In this document: piece after piece, positions 6,600-15,002 of the stretch
Layout: each line of letters begins with the position of its first letter
How positions within the stretch are numbered: the stretch's first letter is position 1
NCBI GenBank assembly: GCA_021298815.1
Contig: JAJTHE010000089.1
Coordinates: forward strand, 1 to 43,528
Reading direction: 5' to 3'
DNA: 43,528 bases
Origin: Betaproteobacteria bacterium
GTDB lineage: Bacteria; Pseudomonadota; Gammaproteobacteria; Burkholderiales; CAIKXV01
The notes under the pieces: generated by a model
Databases searched by the model: none
Told to the model about the DNA's origin: nothing
What the model saw: only the letters and a program-made list of their open reading frames with translations
Translations under genes and position numbers: made by a program

Positions 6600-9202
6600 C
6601 CCGGCGCGGCTGGCGCACCGGCCTGGCCCCTCTCACCGCCTGGATGGCGGGCGCCGCCCGCGCGTCCGTCGGGCGCACGCTGGCGGTGGTGCTCGCGATC
6701 GCGATCGGTGTCGGCATGGGGCTCGCGGTCTACCTGATCAACCGCACCGCGCTCGACGAGTTCAGCGGTGCAGTGCAGTTCCTGCTCGGCGACACCGACC
6801 TCGAGCTGCGCGGCCCGCGCGAAGGCTTCGACGAAGCCGCGTACGCACGGGTCGCGCGGCTGCCCGAGGTGGCTGCGGCCTCGCCAGTGGTCGAGGTGAA
6901 TGCCCGTGTCGAGGCAACCCGCGCAGGCGCGGCCGTCGCGATTCGGGTGGTGGGCATCGACGTGCTGCGGGTGGCGACGCTCAATGCCGGGCTGGTGCCG
7001 GAGGTCGCGCGCACGGCCGGCGACGGCAGCAGCAACGACGGCGCTGGCAGCGACCGCCGATCGACGAGCGCCCTGTTCGATGCCGACACCGTCTTCCTGT
7101 CGCCGGCCGCGCTCGATTGGCTGGGCGTGGTGCCGGGCGACACGCTCCAGGTGCGCGTCGGGGCGGCGCTCAAGCCGCTGCGCATCGCCGGCACGCTGCC
7201 CGGCGCGCCGCGCGGACAGCGTGTCGCCGTGATGGACATCGGCGCCGCACAGTGGCAGTTCGACCGCCTCGGCGTGCTCAACCGCATCGACATCAAGCTG
7301 CGCCAGGGCACGGACGAGGCGCGCGCGCGGCAGTCGCTGTCGGCGGTGCTGCCGGCGGGGGTAGACATCGCGACGCCGGCGGATGCGGAGAAGCGCACCT
7401 CGAACCTGTCGCGCGCCTACCGGGTCAACCTGAACGTGCTCGCGCTGGTGGCGCTGTTCACCGGTGCGTTCCTGGTGTTCTCGACACAGGCGCTGTCGAT
7501 CGTGCGCCGGCGGCCGCAGATCGCCCTGCTGCGCGCGCTGGGCGCCAGCCGCGGTCGGATCACGCGCCTGCTGCTGCTCGAGTCGCTGGTGGTCGGCACG
7601 ATCGGTGCGGCGGCCGGCGTCGCGCTGGGCATCGGCGTGGCGGCGATCGCGATCGCGCGCTTCGGCGCCGACCTCGGTGGCGGCTACTTCCCCGGGATCG
7701 AACCGCGCTTCGTGCTGGAGCCGTTCGGCGTCGCGCTGTTCTTCATGCTGGGCATCGCGGCCACGCTGGCCGGCAGCGCCGCGCCGATCCTCGCCGCACG
7801 GCGCGAGCCGATCGCCGGCGGCCTGCGCGCCTTCCCGCAAGCCCTGCCATCGCGCCGGTCGCGTGCCGGCGTGCTGCCCGGGCTGCTGCTGGTCGGACTG
7901 GCCGGCGTACTGGTGGTGCTGCCGGCGTGGTCGGCACTGCCGCTCGCCGGGTATCTGTCGATCGCGCTGCTGCTGGTCTCCGGCATGCTGCTCACGCCGG
8001 CGATCGGGCGCCGGGTGTTCCAGGCAGTGGAAGCGGCGCTGCGCCGCACCGATGCACCGACCTGGCTGCAGCTCGCGGCAAGCCGCGCACGGGCGGCGAC
8101 CGGCATGACCGCGCTCGCGCTGGCCAGCGTCGTCGCCTCGTTCGCGGTGATGGTGGCGATGGCGATCATGGTGTCCAGCTTCCGCAGCTCGGTGGACCAG
8201 TGGCTGGTGTCGGTGCTGCCGGCGGACCTCTACCTGCGCAGCGCACGCGACGGCGACACCGGCTACCTGTCGCCGCAGGACCTCGCGCTGATGGGGGCGG
8301 TACCCGGCGTGGCCACCGTCGAGGCAATGGGCAGCGGGTCGCTCACGCTCGACCCGCTGCGCCCGACGGTGGCGCTGCTCGTGCGCCCGATCGATGCGTC
8401 CGACCCGGGTGCGCGCCTGCCGCTGATCGGCCGTGCGCTGCCGGCACCGCCGGGCAGGGTCGCGATCTATGTCTCGGAACCGGCGGCGCGCATCTACGGA
8501 CTGCAGCCGGGGCAGACGGTCACACTCGCGCTCGGTGGCCAGGCCGTCGACTGTTTCGTCGCGGCCGTGTGGCGCGACTATTCCCGCCAGTTCGGCGCGA
8601 TCACGGTCGACACCGACGACTACCGCCGGTTCGTGCCGGGCGCGCGGCCGACCGACGCGGCGATCTGGCTTGCGCCGGGCGCGCCCGCGGCGGCGGTCAC
8701 CGCCAGCCTGGCCGCCATCCTGCCCGGCTTCGAACGCTTCGAGCTGGCCGAGCCGGGTGCGATCCGCGCCTACAGCCTGCGCATCTTCGACCGCAGCTTC
8801 GCCATCACCTACCTGCTGGAGGCAGTGGCGGTGGTGATCGGCCTGTTCGGGGTCGCCTCGACCTTCAGCGCCGAGGCGCTGGCACGCGGGCGCGAGTTCG
8901 GCGTGCAGCGCTGCCTGGGCATGACCCGGCGCGAGATCGCGCTGCAGCTCGCGGCCGAGGGCGCGCTGTTCGCCGCGCTCGGGGCGCTGATCGGCGGCCT
9001 GCTCGGCGTGGCGATCAGCCTGGTGCTGATCGACGTGATCAACCCGCAGTCGTTCAACTGGACGATGCCGCTCGACCTGCCCGCCGGGTTCCTGGCGGTG
9101 CTCGCGGTGGCGCTGGTGCTCGCGGCATCGGTGACGGCGGTGGTGAGTGCGCGCGGTGCGCTGTCGGTGGCGGCGGTACGGGCGGTGCGAGATGACTGGT
9201 GA
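6596..9202 (+). CDS. FtsX/MacB-fold ABC transporter permease, two FtsX domains
   Basis: The 868-residue permease begins MTRRGWRTG with an N-terminal membrane helix (about residues 25-46), a large periplasmic domain, a FtsX-like helix bundle (about 280-400), a central pair of helices, a second periplasmic domain and a C-terminal FtsX bundle (about 740-860) with the typical REFGVQRCLGMTRREI coupling helix before it. This ten-helix, twice-repeated layout is that of the YbbP-type permeases, and the gene is coupled to the ATPase by a 4-bp overlap. Its end overlaps the likely start of the next gene. The family moves or extracts hydrophobic cargo from the inner membrane. The partner AttH-like protein suggests a lipid-like ligand, but this is inference. 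Confidence 0.9.
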   Translation: MTRRGWRTGLAPLTAWMAGAARASVGRTLAVVLAIAIGVGMGLAVYLINRTALDEFSGAVQFLLGDTDLELRGPREGFDEAAYARVARLPEVAAASPVVEVNARVEATRAGAAVAIRVVGIDVLRVATLNAGLVPEVARTAGDGSSNDGAGSDRRSTSALFDADTVFLSPAALDWLGVVPGDTLQVRVGAALKPLRIAGTLPGAPRGQRVAVMDIGAAQWQFDRLGVLNRIDIKLRQGTDEARARQSLSAVLPAGVDIATPADAEKRTSNLSRAYRVNLNVLALVALFTGAFLVFSTQALSIVRRRPQIALLRALGASRGRITRLLLLESLVVGTIGAAAGVALGIGVAAIAIARFGADLGGGYFPGIEPRFVLEPFGVALFFMLGIAATLAGSAAPILAARREPIAGGLRAFPQALPSRRSRAGVLPGLLLVGLAGVLVVLPAWSALPLAGYLSIALLLVSGMLLTPAIGRRVFQAVEAALRRTDAPTWLQLAASRARAATGMTALALASVVASFAVMVAMAIMVSSFRSSVDQWLVSVLPADLYLRSARDGDTGYLSPQDLALMGAVPGVATVEAMGSGSLTLDPLRPTVALLVRPIDASDPGARLPLIGRALPAPPGRVAIYVSEPAARIYGLQPGQTVTLALGGQAVDCFVAAVWRDYSRQFGAITVDTDDYRRFVPGARPTDAAIWLAPGAPAAAVTASLAAILPGFERFELAEPGAIRAYSLRIFDRSFAITYLLEAVAVVIGLFGVASTFSAEALARGREFGVQRCLGMTRREIALQLAAEGALFAALGALIGGLLGVAISLVLIDVINPQSFNWTMPLDLPAGFLAVLAVALVLAASVTAVVSARGALSVAAVRAVRDDW

Positions 9203-10427
9203 GCACGGGCGCTCGATGAACGGATTCGCTGCACGCCGGCGCCTGCTGGCGGCCCTGGCCACGCTGCCGTCGCTGCCTGCGGCGGCACAGTCCTCGGCCG
9301 TGGAACCGCAGGGTGTCCGACCGGCCGATCGCAGGTCGAAGGACGGCGCGCCGGGGCAGCCCGTGTATCCGGTCGTGCGGCGCGGCGTCCCGCTGGTGTT
9401 CCCGCGCGACTTCGGCGCGCACCCCGAGTACCGCACCGAGTGGTGGTACGCCACCGGCTGGCTGCAGGTGCAGGGTGCCGCGCAGGCGAAGGCGCCACCG
9501 CTCGGCTTCCAGGTCACGTTCTTCCGGTCGCGGCCGCAGGTCGACACGCGCAACCCGAGCCGCTTCGCGGCGCGCGAACTGGTGCTGGCGCACATCGGCC
9601 TGTCGGACGAGCGCCAGCGCTCGCTCGTCCATGACCAGCGCACCGCGCGCGCCGGGTTCGACCTGGCGGGCAGCAGCACCACCGATACCGGGGTATGGAT
9701 CGACGACTGGCGCTTCTCGCGCCGGCCCGGCGGCACCGGCGGCAGCCGCTACATCGCATCGATCCCGGGCAACCGGCTCGGCTTCGAACTGCAGCTCGAC
9801 AGCACCCAGCCGCTGCTGCTGCATGGCGAGGCCGGCTTCAGCCAGAAGGGGCCGCTGGAGCGCCAGGCGAGCTACTACTACACCCAGCCCCACCTTGCCG
9901 TGTCCGGACGCGTCGTGCGCGACTCGACCGCGCTGGAGGTGACCGGCCGGGCCTGGCTCGACCACGAGTGGTCGAGCGAGATCCTGGCCGACGGCGCTAC
10001 CGGCTGGGACTGGATCGGCATCAACCTGGACGACGGCGGCGCGCTGATGGCGTTCCGCATCCGCGATCGCGACGGCCGGACCGTGTACGCGAGCGGTACC
10101 CTGCGCACCGGCGGCGGCGGCGCCGGCGCAGCGCCACGCGTGCACACCTTCGGCCCGCGTTCGGTCATGTTCGAACCGCAGCGCACCTGGCGCTCGGCAC
10201 GCACCGGCGCCACCTGGCCGGTGGGCATGCGCGTCACCGTCGGCGCCGGCAGCCCCGACGCCCTGACCCTCGACCTGGAGGCGATGTTCGACGACCAGGA
10301 ACTCGACGCCCGATCCAGCACCGGCATCGTCTACTGGGAAGGCGCCGTCACCGCCCGCCATCAGGGCCGCCCCATCGGCCGCGGCTACCTCGAACTCACC
10401 GGCTACCACACCGCCGTCGTCCTCTGA
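9192..10427 (+). CDS. exported AttH/CrtC-like (carotenoid 1,2-hydratase fold) protein
   Basis: The 411-residue product has an N-terminal signal with twin-arginine character (ARRRLLAALATL, then cleavage near AAAQS) and the two lipocalin-like beta-barrel halves of the AttH/CrtC family. Diagnostic motifs are PEYRTEWWYATGWL (about residues 77-90), WLDHEWSS and the aromatic-rich GWDWIGINLDDGG. Family members include carotenoid 1,2-hydratase and AttH-type 'secreted hydrolases' found beside YbbA/YbbP-like transporters. The first start is ATG 9192, overlapping the permease stop by 11 bp; ATG 9216 is an alternative that places the Arg-rich region closer to the N-terminus. No carotenoid genes lie nearby, so a CrtC role is unlikely. 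It probably binds or modifies the transporter's cargo in the periplasm. A Gly/Ala-rich insert lies near residue 310. Confidence 0.85.
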   Translation: MTGEHGRSMNGFAARRRLLAALATLPSLPAAAQSSAVEPQGVRPADRRSKDGAPGQPVYPVVRRGVPLVFPRDFGAHPEYRTEWWYATGWLQVQGAAQAKAPPLGFQVTFFRSRPQVDTRNPSRFAARELVLAHIGLSDERQRSLVHDQRTARAGFDLAGSSTTDTGVWIDDWRFSRRPGGTGGSRYIASIPGNRLGFELQLDSTQPLLLHGEAGFSQKGPLERQASYYYTQPHLAVSGRVVRDSTALEVTGRAWLDHEWSSEILADGATGWDWIGINLDDGGALMAFRIRDRDGRTVYASGTLRTGGGGAGAAPRVHTFGPRSVMFEPQRTWRSARTGATWPVGMRVTVGAGSPDALTLDLEAMFDDQELDARSSTGIVYWEGAVTARHQGRPIGRGYLELTGYHTAVVL

Positions 10428-10443
10428 CCGAAAACCCGGACCA

Positions 10444-10520
10444 GAAATCCGGGTCAGAGACGAATTAAGACAATTGGGGTCAGACACGCATTCCGCCAAT
10501 TCGTCTCTGACCCGGATTTC
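10444..10520. repeat. REP-like element: perfect 23-bp inverted repeat with 31-nt loop
   Basis: The arms lie at 10444-10466 and 10498-10520 and match exactly. Each contains the GGGTCAGAGACGAATT core (left arm) or its complement. The loop holds a further related half, CAATTGGGGTCAGAC (10471-10485). Sequences with GGGTCAGA and AATT cores recur as extragenic palindromes in many proteobacteria and are linked to REP-associated tyrosine transposases. No transposase lies in this window. The hairpin sits between convergent-neutral genes (both plus) and could also end transcription of the ABC operon. Confidence 0.75.
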
Positions 10521-10603
10521 CGACCCTGGGATCGGACCCCGATTTTCGGCGCGCGGTATATTCAGTTCCGGCAGCCGCCCTTACCTTGCACGCCTCCACG
10601 ACG

Positions 10604-12961
10604 ATGAACGACCCGACACCGCTGATCCTGCCGACTTCCGACCGGGGCCTCGCGGTTGGCCAGGGGGTGGAACGCGTCGAGGACGAGCGCCTGCTGCGCG
10701 GCCAGGGGGCTTTCGTCGACGACGTGCGGATGCCCGAGGCGCTGCATGCGGTGATCCTGCGCAGTTCGGTCGCGCATGGCCGGTTGCTCGGCGTGGATGG
10801 CTCGGCGGCGCGTGCGATGCCCGGCGTGCGTGCGGTATTCACCGCGCAGGATGTGATCACGGCGCTCGGGTCACTGCCGCTGATCCCGATGCGCCTCGAC
10901 CACCTGCCGGTGTTCGACGCGTTCCAGCAGCCGGTGGTCGCGCACGACCGGGTGCGCTATGTCGGGGAACCGCTGGCGATCATCGTCGCCGACAGCGCCG
11001 CGCTGGCCGAGGATGCACTCGAGGCCATGTCCTTCGAGATCGAGTCGCTGCCGGCAGTGGTCGACGGCACCCTCCTCGCGAAGGACGACACGCTGCTGTT
11101 CGACGATTCAGGCAGCAACCTCGCCGCACGCGTATGGGCCGAACGCGGCGACATCGATGCCGCCCTCGCCAACGCGCCCTATGTCCGGCGCGAACACTTC
11201 AAGGTGCACCGCCACGCGGCCCTGCCGATGGAAACCCGTGGCGTGCTCGCGCACCGGGACCCGGTGACCGGCCGGCTGGTCGTGCACGGCGCGAGCAAGG
11301 TGCCGTTCGCCAACCGGCGTATCCTCGCCTCGCTGCTGTCCCTGCCCGAGTCCGAGATCGACATGCTCGAAGGCGACACCGGCGGCTCCTTCGGTACCCG
11401 CGGCGAGTTCTATCCCGAGGATTTCCTGGTGCCGTTCGCCGCGATGCGCCTGGGCAAGCCGGTGAAGTGGATCGAGGACCGGCGCGAACACCTGCTCGCC
11501 TGCAACCATGCCCGCGACGTCGACTGCGAACTCGAACTCGCCTGCACCCGCGACGGACGCGTGCTCGGCCTGCGCGGGCGCGTCGCCACCGACGTCGGCG
11601 CCTACATCCGCACCAACGCGATCGCGCCTTCGCGCAACGTGGTGCAACTGTCCACCGGACCGTACCGCATCCCGGACGTCGACATGCGCCTGTCGATCCA
11701 GCTCACCAACAAGACCCCGGTCGGCACCTACCGCGGCCCGGGCCGCTGCGAGACCGACTTCTTCCGCGAGCGGATGTTCGACATCGTCGCCGACGACCTG
11801 GGCATCGACCGCATCGAATTCCGCCGGCGCAACCTGCTCACCCGCGCGGAGATCGAAGCCCCGTGGAAGTTCGCCACGCTGCAGCCGTACAACGCGGACA
11901 GCTTCACCGACAGCGGCGACTACCACGAGACCCTCGACCGCTGCCTCGCGGAATTCGACTGGGCCGGCAAGTCGGCGCTGAATGGCAAGCTGGTCGACGG
12001 CCGCCATCACGGCATCGCGGTCGGCTGCTATGTCGAGGGCGGCGCCTCCGGCCCGCGCGAAGGTGCGCGACTGGTGCTGGAGGAAGACGGCCGCGTCGCC
12101 GTCTACACCGGCTCGTCCGCGAACGGCCAGGGACTGGCGACCGTGCTCACCCAGATCGCAGCCGATGCGCTGGAACGCCCGATGTCGGCCATCAGCGGCA
12201 TCCACCACGGCTCCACCACCGGCGTGAAGGAGGGCTTCGGCAGCTACAGCTCGCGCAGCTCGGTGATGGGCGGCTCGGCGATCGTCACGGTGGCGAAGCT
12301 GCTGCGCGAGAAGATTTTGGCGGCGGCAGCGGAAGAACTCGGCTGCACGACCGACGACGTCGCGCTGATCGGCGGCGACCGCATCGTCGCCCGCGACGGC
12401 CGCGCACTGTCGCTCGGCGAACTCGCCCGGGCCCGCGCGAAGCACGGCGGCCTGTCCGCCGAAGGCAGCTTCGCCAGTTCCAAGCGCACCTACAGCTACG
12501 GCGCCCATGCCGCGCATGTATCGGTCGATGCGCGCACCGGTCATGTCGAACTGGTCGACTATGTCGCGGTCGAGGATGTCGGCCGCATCATCAACCCGCA
12601 CACCTTGCACGGCCAGGCCATGGGCGCGGTGGTGCAGGGGCTCGGCGGCGTGTTCCTCGAGCACCTGGTCTACGACGACCAGGGCCAGCTGCTTACCGGT
12701 TCGCTCGCGGACTACCTGATGCCGGTGGCCGACTCGTTCCCGTGCATCCGCGCGTTCGCACTGGAGAACCATCCGTCGCCGCACAACCCGCTGGGCGCCA
12801 AGGGCGCCGGCGAAGGCGGCATCATCCCGGTGGCCGGGGTGGTGGTGAACGCCGTGTCGGCAGCGCTGTCCTCGCTTGGCGTGAGCCCGCGCGAACTGCC
12901 GCTGTCGCCGTCGAAGCTGTGGCACATGATCGATGCCGCGCGTCAGCGCGCGGCCGCGTGA
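10604..12961 (+). CDS. molybdopterin-binding large subunit of a xanthine dehydrogenase-family hydroxylase
   Basis: The 785-residue product is the catalytic large subunit (CoxL/XdhB-like). It carries an N-terminal aldehyde oxidase a/b-hammerhead domain (RLLRGQGAFVDDVRMP near residue 25), then molybdopterin-binding motifs GGSFGTRGEFYPED and TYRGPGR (375-381), and the C-terminal GAGEGG with the catalytic Glu737. The active-site loop is not the AYRCSFR of true CO dehydrogenase, so it is another hydroxylase, probably for an N-heterocycle or aldehyde; the exact substrate is unknown. I use ATG 10604; a TTG at 10586 is in frame but weaker. No FAD or 2Fe-2S subunit is adjacent; the nearest pair is 9.4 kb away on the other strand. 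It is followed 64 bp later by the dihydroxyphthalate-decarboxylase-like gene, likely one operon. Confidence 0.92.
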   Translation: MNDPTPLILPTSDRGLAVGQGVERVEDERLLRGQGAFVDDVRMPEALHAVILRSSVAHGRLLGVDGSAARAMPGVRAVFTAQDVITALGSLPLIPMRLDHLPVFDAFQQPVVAHDRVRYVGEPLAIIVADSAALAEDALEAMSFEIESLPAVVDGTLLAKDDTLLFDDSGSNLAARVWAERGDIDAALANAPYVRREHFKVHRHAALPMETRGVLAHRDPVTGRLVVHGASKVPFANRRILASLLSLPESEIDMLEGDTGGSFGTRGEFYPEDFLVPFAAMRLGKPVKWIEDRREHLLACNHARDVDCELELACTRDGRVLGLRGRVATDVGAYIRTNAIAPSRNVVQLSTGPYRIPDVDMRLSIQLTNKTPVGTYRGPGRCETDFFRERMFDIVADDLGIDRIEFRRRNLLTRAEIEAPWKFATLQPYNADSFTDSGDYHETLDRCLAEFDWAGKSALNGKLVDGRHHGIAVGCYVEGGASGPREGARLVLEEDGRVAVYTGSSANGQGLATVLTQIAADALERPMSAISGIHHGSTTGVKEGFGSYSSRSSVMGGSAIVTVAKLLREKILAAAAEELGCTTDDVALIGGDRIVARDGRALSLGELARARAKHGGLSAEGSFASSKRTYSYGAHAAHVSVDARTGHVELVDYVAVEDVGRIINPHTLHGQAMGAVVQGLGGVFLEHLVYDDQGQLLTGSLADYLMPVADSFPCIRAFALENHPSPHNPLGAKGAGEGGIIPVAGVVVNAVSAALSSLGVSPRELPLSPSKLWHMIDAARQRAAA

Positions 12962-13025
12962 TCGTTGGCGCGATCGATCGAAGCGACCGTACCGTAACCC
13001 GGAATTCCAGACAGGAGTCTGCAGC

Positions 13026-14036
13026 ATGAGCGAAGCCCCGAACCCGCAGGTCACGCACTCCAACAAGGGCGGCGTCCCGATCACCCTCGCCTGCGCGCTG
13101 TACGACCGCATGCAGGCGCTATACACCGGCGAAGTGAAGGCAGAGGGCATCGAGCTCACCTTCCGCGTCGAGGATTTCCCGCGCAAGCTGTTCGACCACG
13201 CGATGGCAGAGAAGTCGTTCGACGTGTGCGAGATGTCGTCGTCGGACTTCATCACCCGCTACGTCGCCGGCACCAATCCGTTCGTCGCGCTGCCGGTGTT
13301 CCCGTCGAAGATGTTCCGCCACGGCAACATCGTCATCAACGCGAAGTCCGGCATCAAGTCGCCGAAGGACCTCGAGGGCAAGCGCGTCGGCGTGATGCGC
13401 CACACGATGACCGCCGCCGTGTGGATCCGCGGCCACCTGCAGAACGACTATGGCGTCGACCTGAAGTCGATCAAGTGGCTGGAGGGCTCGATCAACACCC
13501 CGGGAATGCATGGCGTGCCGACCATCCACCCGCCCGGCTGGGACATCACCGTCAACCGTACCGGCAAGTCGCTGAGCCAGCTGATCGACGCCGGCGAGAT
13601 CGACGCGACCATCGGCACCCACCTGCCCGACTCGCGCAAGACCAACCCCGACGTGCAGCGGATCTTCCCGAACTTCCGCGAGGTCGAGCGCGAGTACTAC
13701 AGGAAGACCGGCATCTTCCCGGTGATGCACCTGATCGCGATCAAGCGCGAGGTGTACGAGAAGAACCCTTCCATCGCCAAGAGCCTGTACGACGCATTCG
13801 AGAAATCCAAGCGCGCGGCGCTGGTGCGGATGCGCAACTACTCGGCGCTGCGCTACATGATTCCCTGGCTGCCGGACGAGATCGACGAGATGGAACGCGT
13901 GTTCGGCGACGACCAGTGGACCTACGGCGTCGAAGCCAACCGGTCGACCTTCGAGACCATGATGAAGTTCATGGTGCAGCAGGACATGCTGAAGAAGGCG
14001 CCGACGGTGGAGGAGTTGTTCGTGAAGGTGGATTGA
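13026..14036 (+). CDS. 4,5-dihydroxyphthalate decarboxylase-like / NMT1-fold protein
   Basis: The 336-residue product has the periplasmic-binding-protein-like fold of the NMT1/THI5 family and resembles proteins annotated as 4,5-dihydroxyphthalate decarboxylase (Pht5). Visible features are ACALYDRMQALYTGEVKAEG, the segment FDVCEMSSSDFITRY and the central KDLEGKRVGVMRHTMTAAVWIRG. No signal peptide is present, which argues for a cytoplasmic enzyme rather than a transporter receptor. The start at ATG 13026 has a good ribosome site (AGGAG, about 9 bases upstream). A paralogue lies at 18467-19459. In this setting, after a molybdenum hydroxylase, a decarboxylase or ligand-binding role in aromatic or heterocycle breakdown is plausible. 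No other phthalate genes are present, so the name should be treated as fold-level. Confidence 0.8.
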   Translation: MSEAPNPQVTHSNKGGVPITLACALYDRMQALYTGEVKAEGIELTFRVEDFPRKLFDHAMAEKSFDVCEMSSSDFITRYVAGTNPFVALPVFPSKMFRHGNIVINAKSGIKSPKDLEGKRVGVMRHTMTAAVWIRGHLQNDYGVDLKSIKWLEGSINTPGMHGVPTIHPPGWDITVNRTGKSLSQLIDAGEIDATIGTHLPDSRKTNPDVQRIFPNFREVEREYYRKTGIFPVMHLIAIKREVYEKNPSIAKSLYDAFEKSKRAALVRMRNYSALRYMIPWLPDEIDEMERVFGDDQWTYGVEANRSTFETMMKFMVQQDMLKKAPTVEELFVKVD

Positions 14037-14052
14037 CCAGGCAAGGATCTGC

Positions 14053-14094
14053 GCAGTCGAGCAGGGAGAATGCCGTTCGACTGCAAGTTTTCCG
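14053..14094 (+). terminator. possible weak terminator after the decarboxylase-like gene
   Basis: Arms GCAGTCGA (14053-14060) and TCGACTGC (14077-14084) enclose a 16-nt loop and are followed by AAGTTTTCC. The T-run is short, so termination would be inefficient. Confidence 0.3.
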
Positions 14095-14182
14095 GCACCG
14101 TCGGACACCGACTCGCGAGCGAGCATGTTCCCCGAACTGCAGAGCAGCTTGAACCAGAAGAGTGTCCTTCAATGGAGTCGAG

Positions 14183-14602
14183 ATGAACAGCGTGGTGATC
14201 GAGCATGTACCTCTGTCCGAACTGTCCGCCGCCTGGCGCGAGAAGCTTGGCAAGGAACAAGGCAATCTGGTGACCTTGCGCATCGAGCGGGAAGCGCAGA
14301 TGGCCGCACCGATTGAGGCCTTCGGCATCTGGCGCGATTGCGGCGGCATAGGCGCTGGCATGACCACCATCCAGATCATCGTGCCCGACGAGCTGGCGCA
14401 GAAGGCGACCAGTGCGGGCCTGCTCTCGGCCGAAGCGATCGAGGAGATGCTGCGTGAGGAGTTGCGCGACCAGGCAGGCGAGGCACTTCAAGCGATGTGG
14501 CAGCGCGCACCACGAGAAGAGCTTGCCCCCGAGATGGAACGGGAGATCGTCGATCAGGTACACGCGGTGCACGCCCAGCTTCGCCTGCGCGAGGCGGGTT
14601 GA
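14183..14602 (+). CDS. chimeric antitoxin-like protein (two antitoxin modules, no toxin)
   Basis: The 139-residue product starts at ATG 14183 behind GGAG. Residues 1-55 (MNSVVIEHVPLSEL ... AFGIWRD) look like the N-terminal part of a Phd/RelB-type antitoxin. At residue 60 a second antitoxin-like module begins with its own Met (MTTIQIIVPDELAQKATSAG) and continues with an acidic helical tail typical of antitoxins that pair with PIN or RelE toxins. The join follows the motif FGIWRD, where the first family normally continues into its acidic C-terminal tail. So one antitoxin appears truncated and fused to another, perhaps by deletion. ATG 14360 could start an independent 80-residue protein. No toxin gene follows directly. 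The family names are from memory of sequence patterns, not a search. Confidence 0.7.
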   Translation: MNSVVIEHVPLSELSAAWREKLGKEQGNLVTLRIEREAQMAAPIEAFGIWRDCGGIGAGMTTIQIIVPDELAQKATSAGLLSAEAIEEMLREELRDQAGEALQAMWQRAPREELAPEMEREIVDQVHAVHAQLRLREAG

Positions 14603-14705
14603 TGTCCTAGGCCTCGCATCTTGTTCCCGCAGGCAGCAACGGACTTCGCCAGGGCGCGTTACGCTGATCCGATCCGTCCATGCGACACACGACAAGGTGA
14701 ACATC

Positions 14706-14999
14706 ATGGCAACGCAAGCCAATCCTCAGGACGACGACATGCCCGACGAGATCGACTTCTCCAAGGGTACCCGCGGCAAGTTCGTTACCCCCTCCGCAAT
14801 GGCCCACACGGAACAAGTCCTGATCACGAAGATCAGGCAACTTCCCCCGCAGCGCATTGCCGAGGTCGAGGACTTCGTTGATTTCCTGCGCGCCCGGGAA
14901 AACGAGCAGCGCCTCACGCACACCGCCTCCCGCACAAGCGAGCCAAGCTTCGCCCAGGTCTGGGACAACGACGAGGATGCGGCTTACGACCGGATTTGA
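14706..14999 (+). CDS. DUF2281-like antitoxin with an extra N-terminal segment
   Basis: The 97-residue product starts at ATG 14706, with AAGGTGA as ribosome site. Residues 35-97 (ITKIRQLPPQRIAEVEDFVDF ... VWDNDEDAAYDRI) match the usual whole antitoxin partner of MazF/PemK-type or PIN toxins. Residues 11-27 (DMPDEIDFSKGTRGKFV) resemble a piece of a different antitoxin family (DFSKGxRGKFY pattern), so this too looks chimeric. The stop is 3 bp before the toxin start, as in normal antitoxin-toxin pairs. The antitoxin is expected to neutralise the downstream MazF-like nuclease and repress the operon. Confidence 0.82.
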   Translation: MATQANPQDDDMPDEIDFSKGTRGKFVTPSAMAHTEQVLITKIRQLPPQRIAEVEDFVDFLRARENEQRLTHTASRTSEPSFAQVWDNDEDAAYDRI

Positions 15000-15002
15000 G
15001 CC

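Noticed and set aside
5786..9736. 1316-codon open frame on the minus strand
   Set aside because: It runs antisense to the ABC ATPase, permease and AttH-like genes, which have clear motifs. The translation is Arg/His/Gln-rich with no domain, as expected from the shadow of high-GC coding DNA.
10444..10520. CRISPR repeat or insertion sequence end
   Set aside because: There is one inverted repeat, no direct repeats with spacers, no target duplication seen and no transposase.
1..12961. True aerobic CO dehydrogenase (CoxMSL)
   Set aside because: The large subunit has TYRGPGR instead of the AYRCSFR loop of form I CO dehydrogenase, and the subunit genes are not contiguous.
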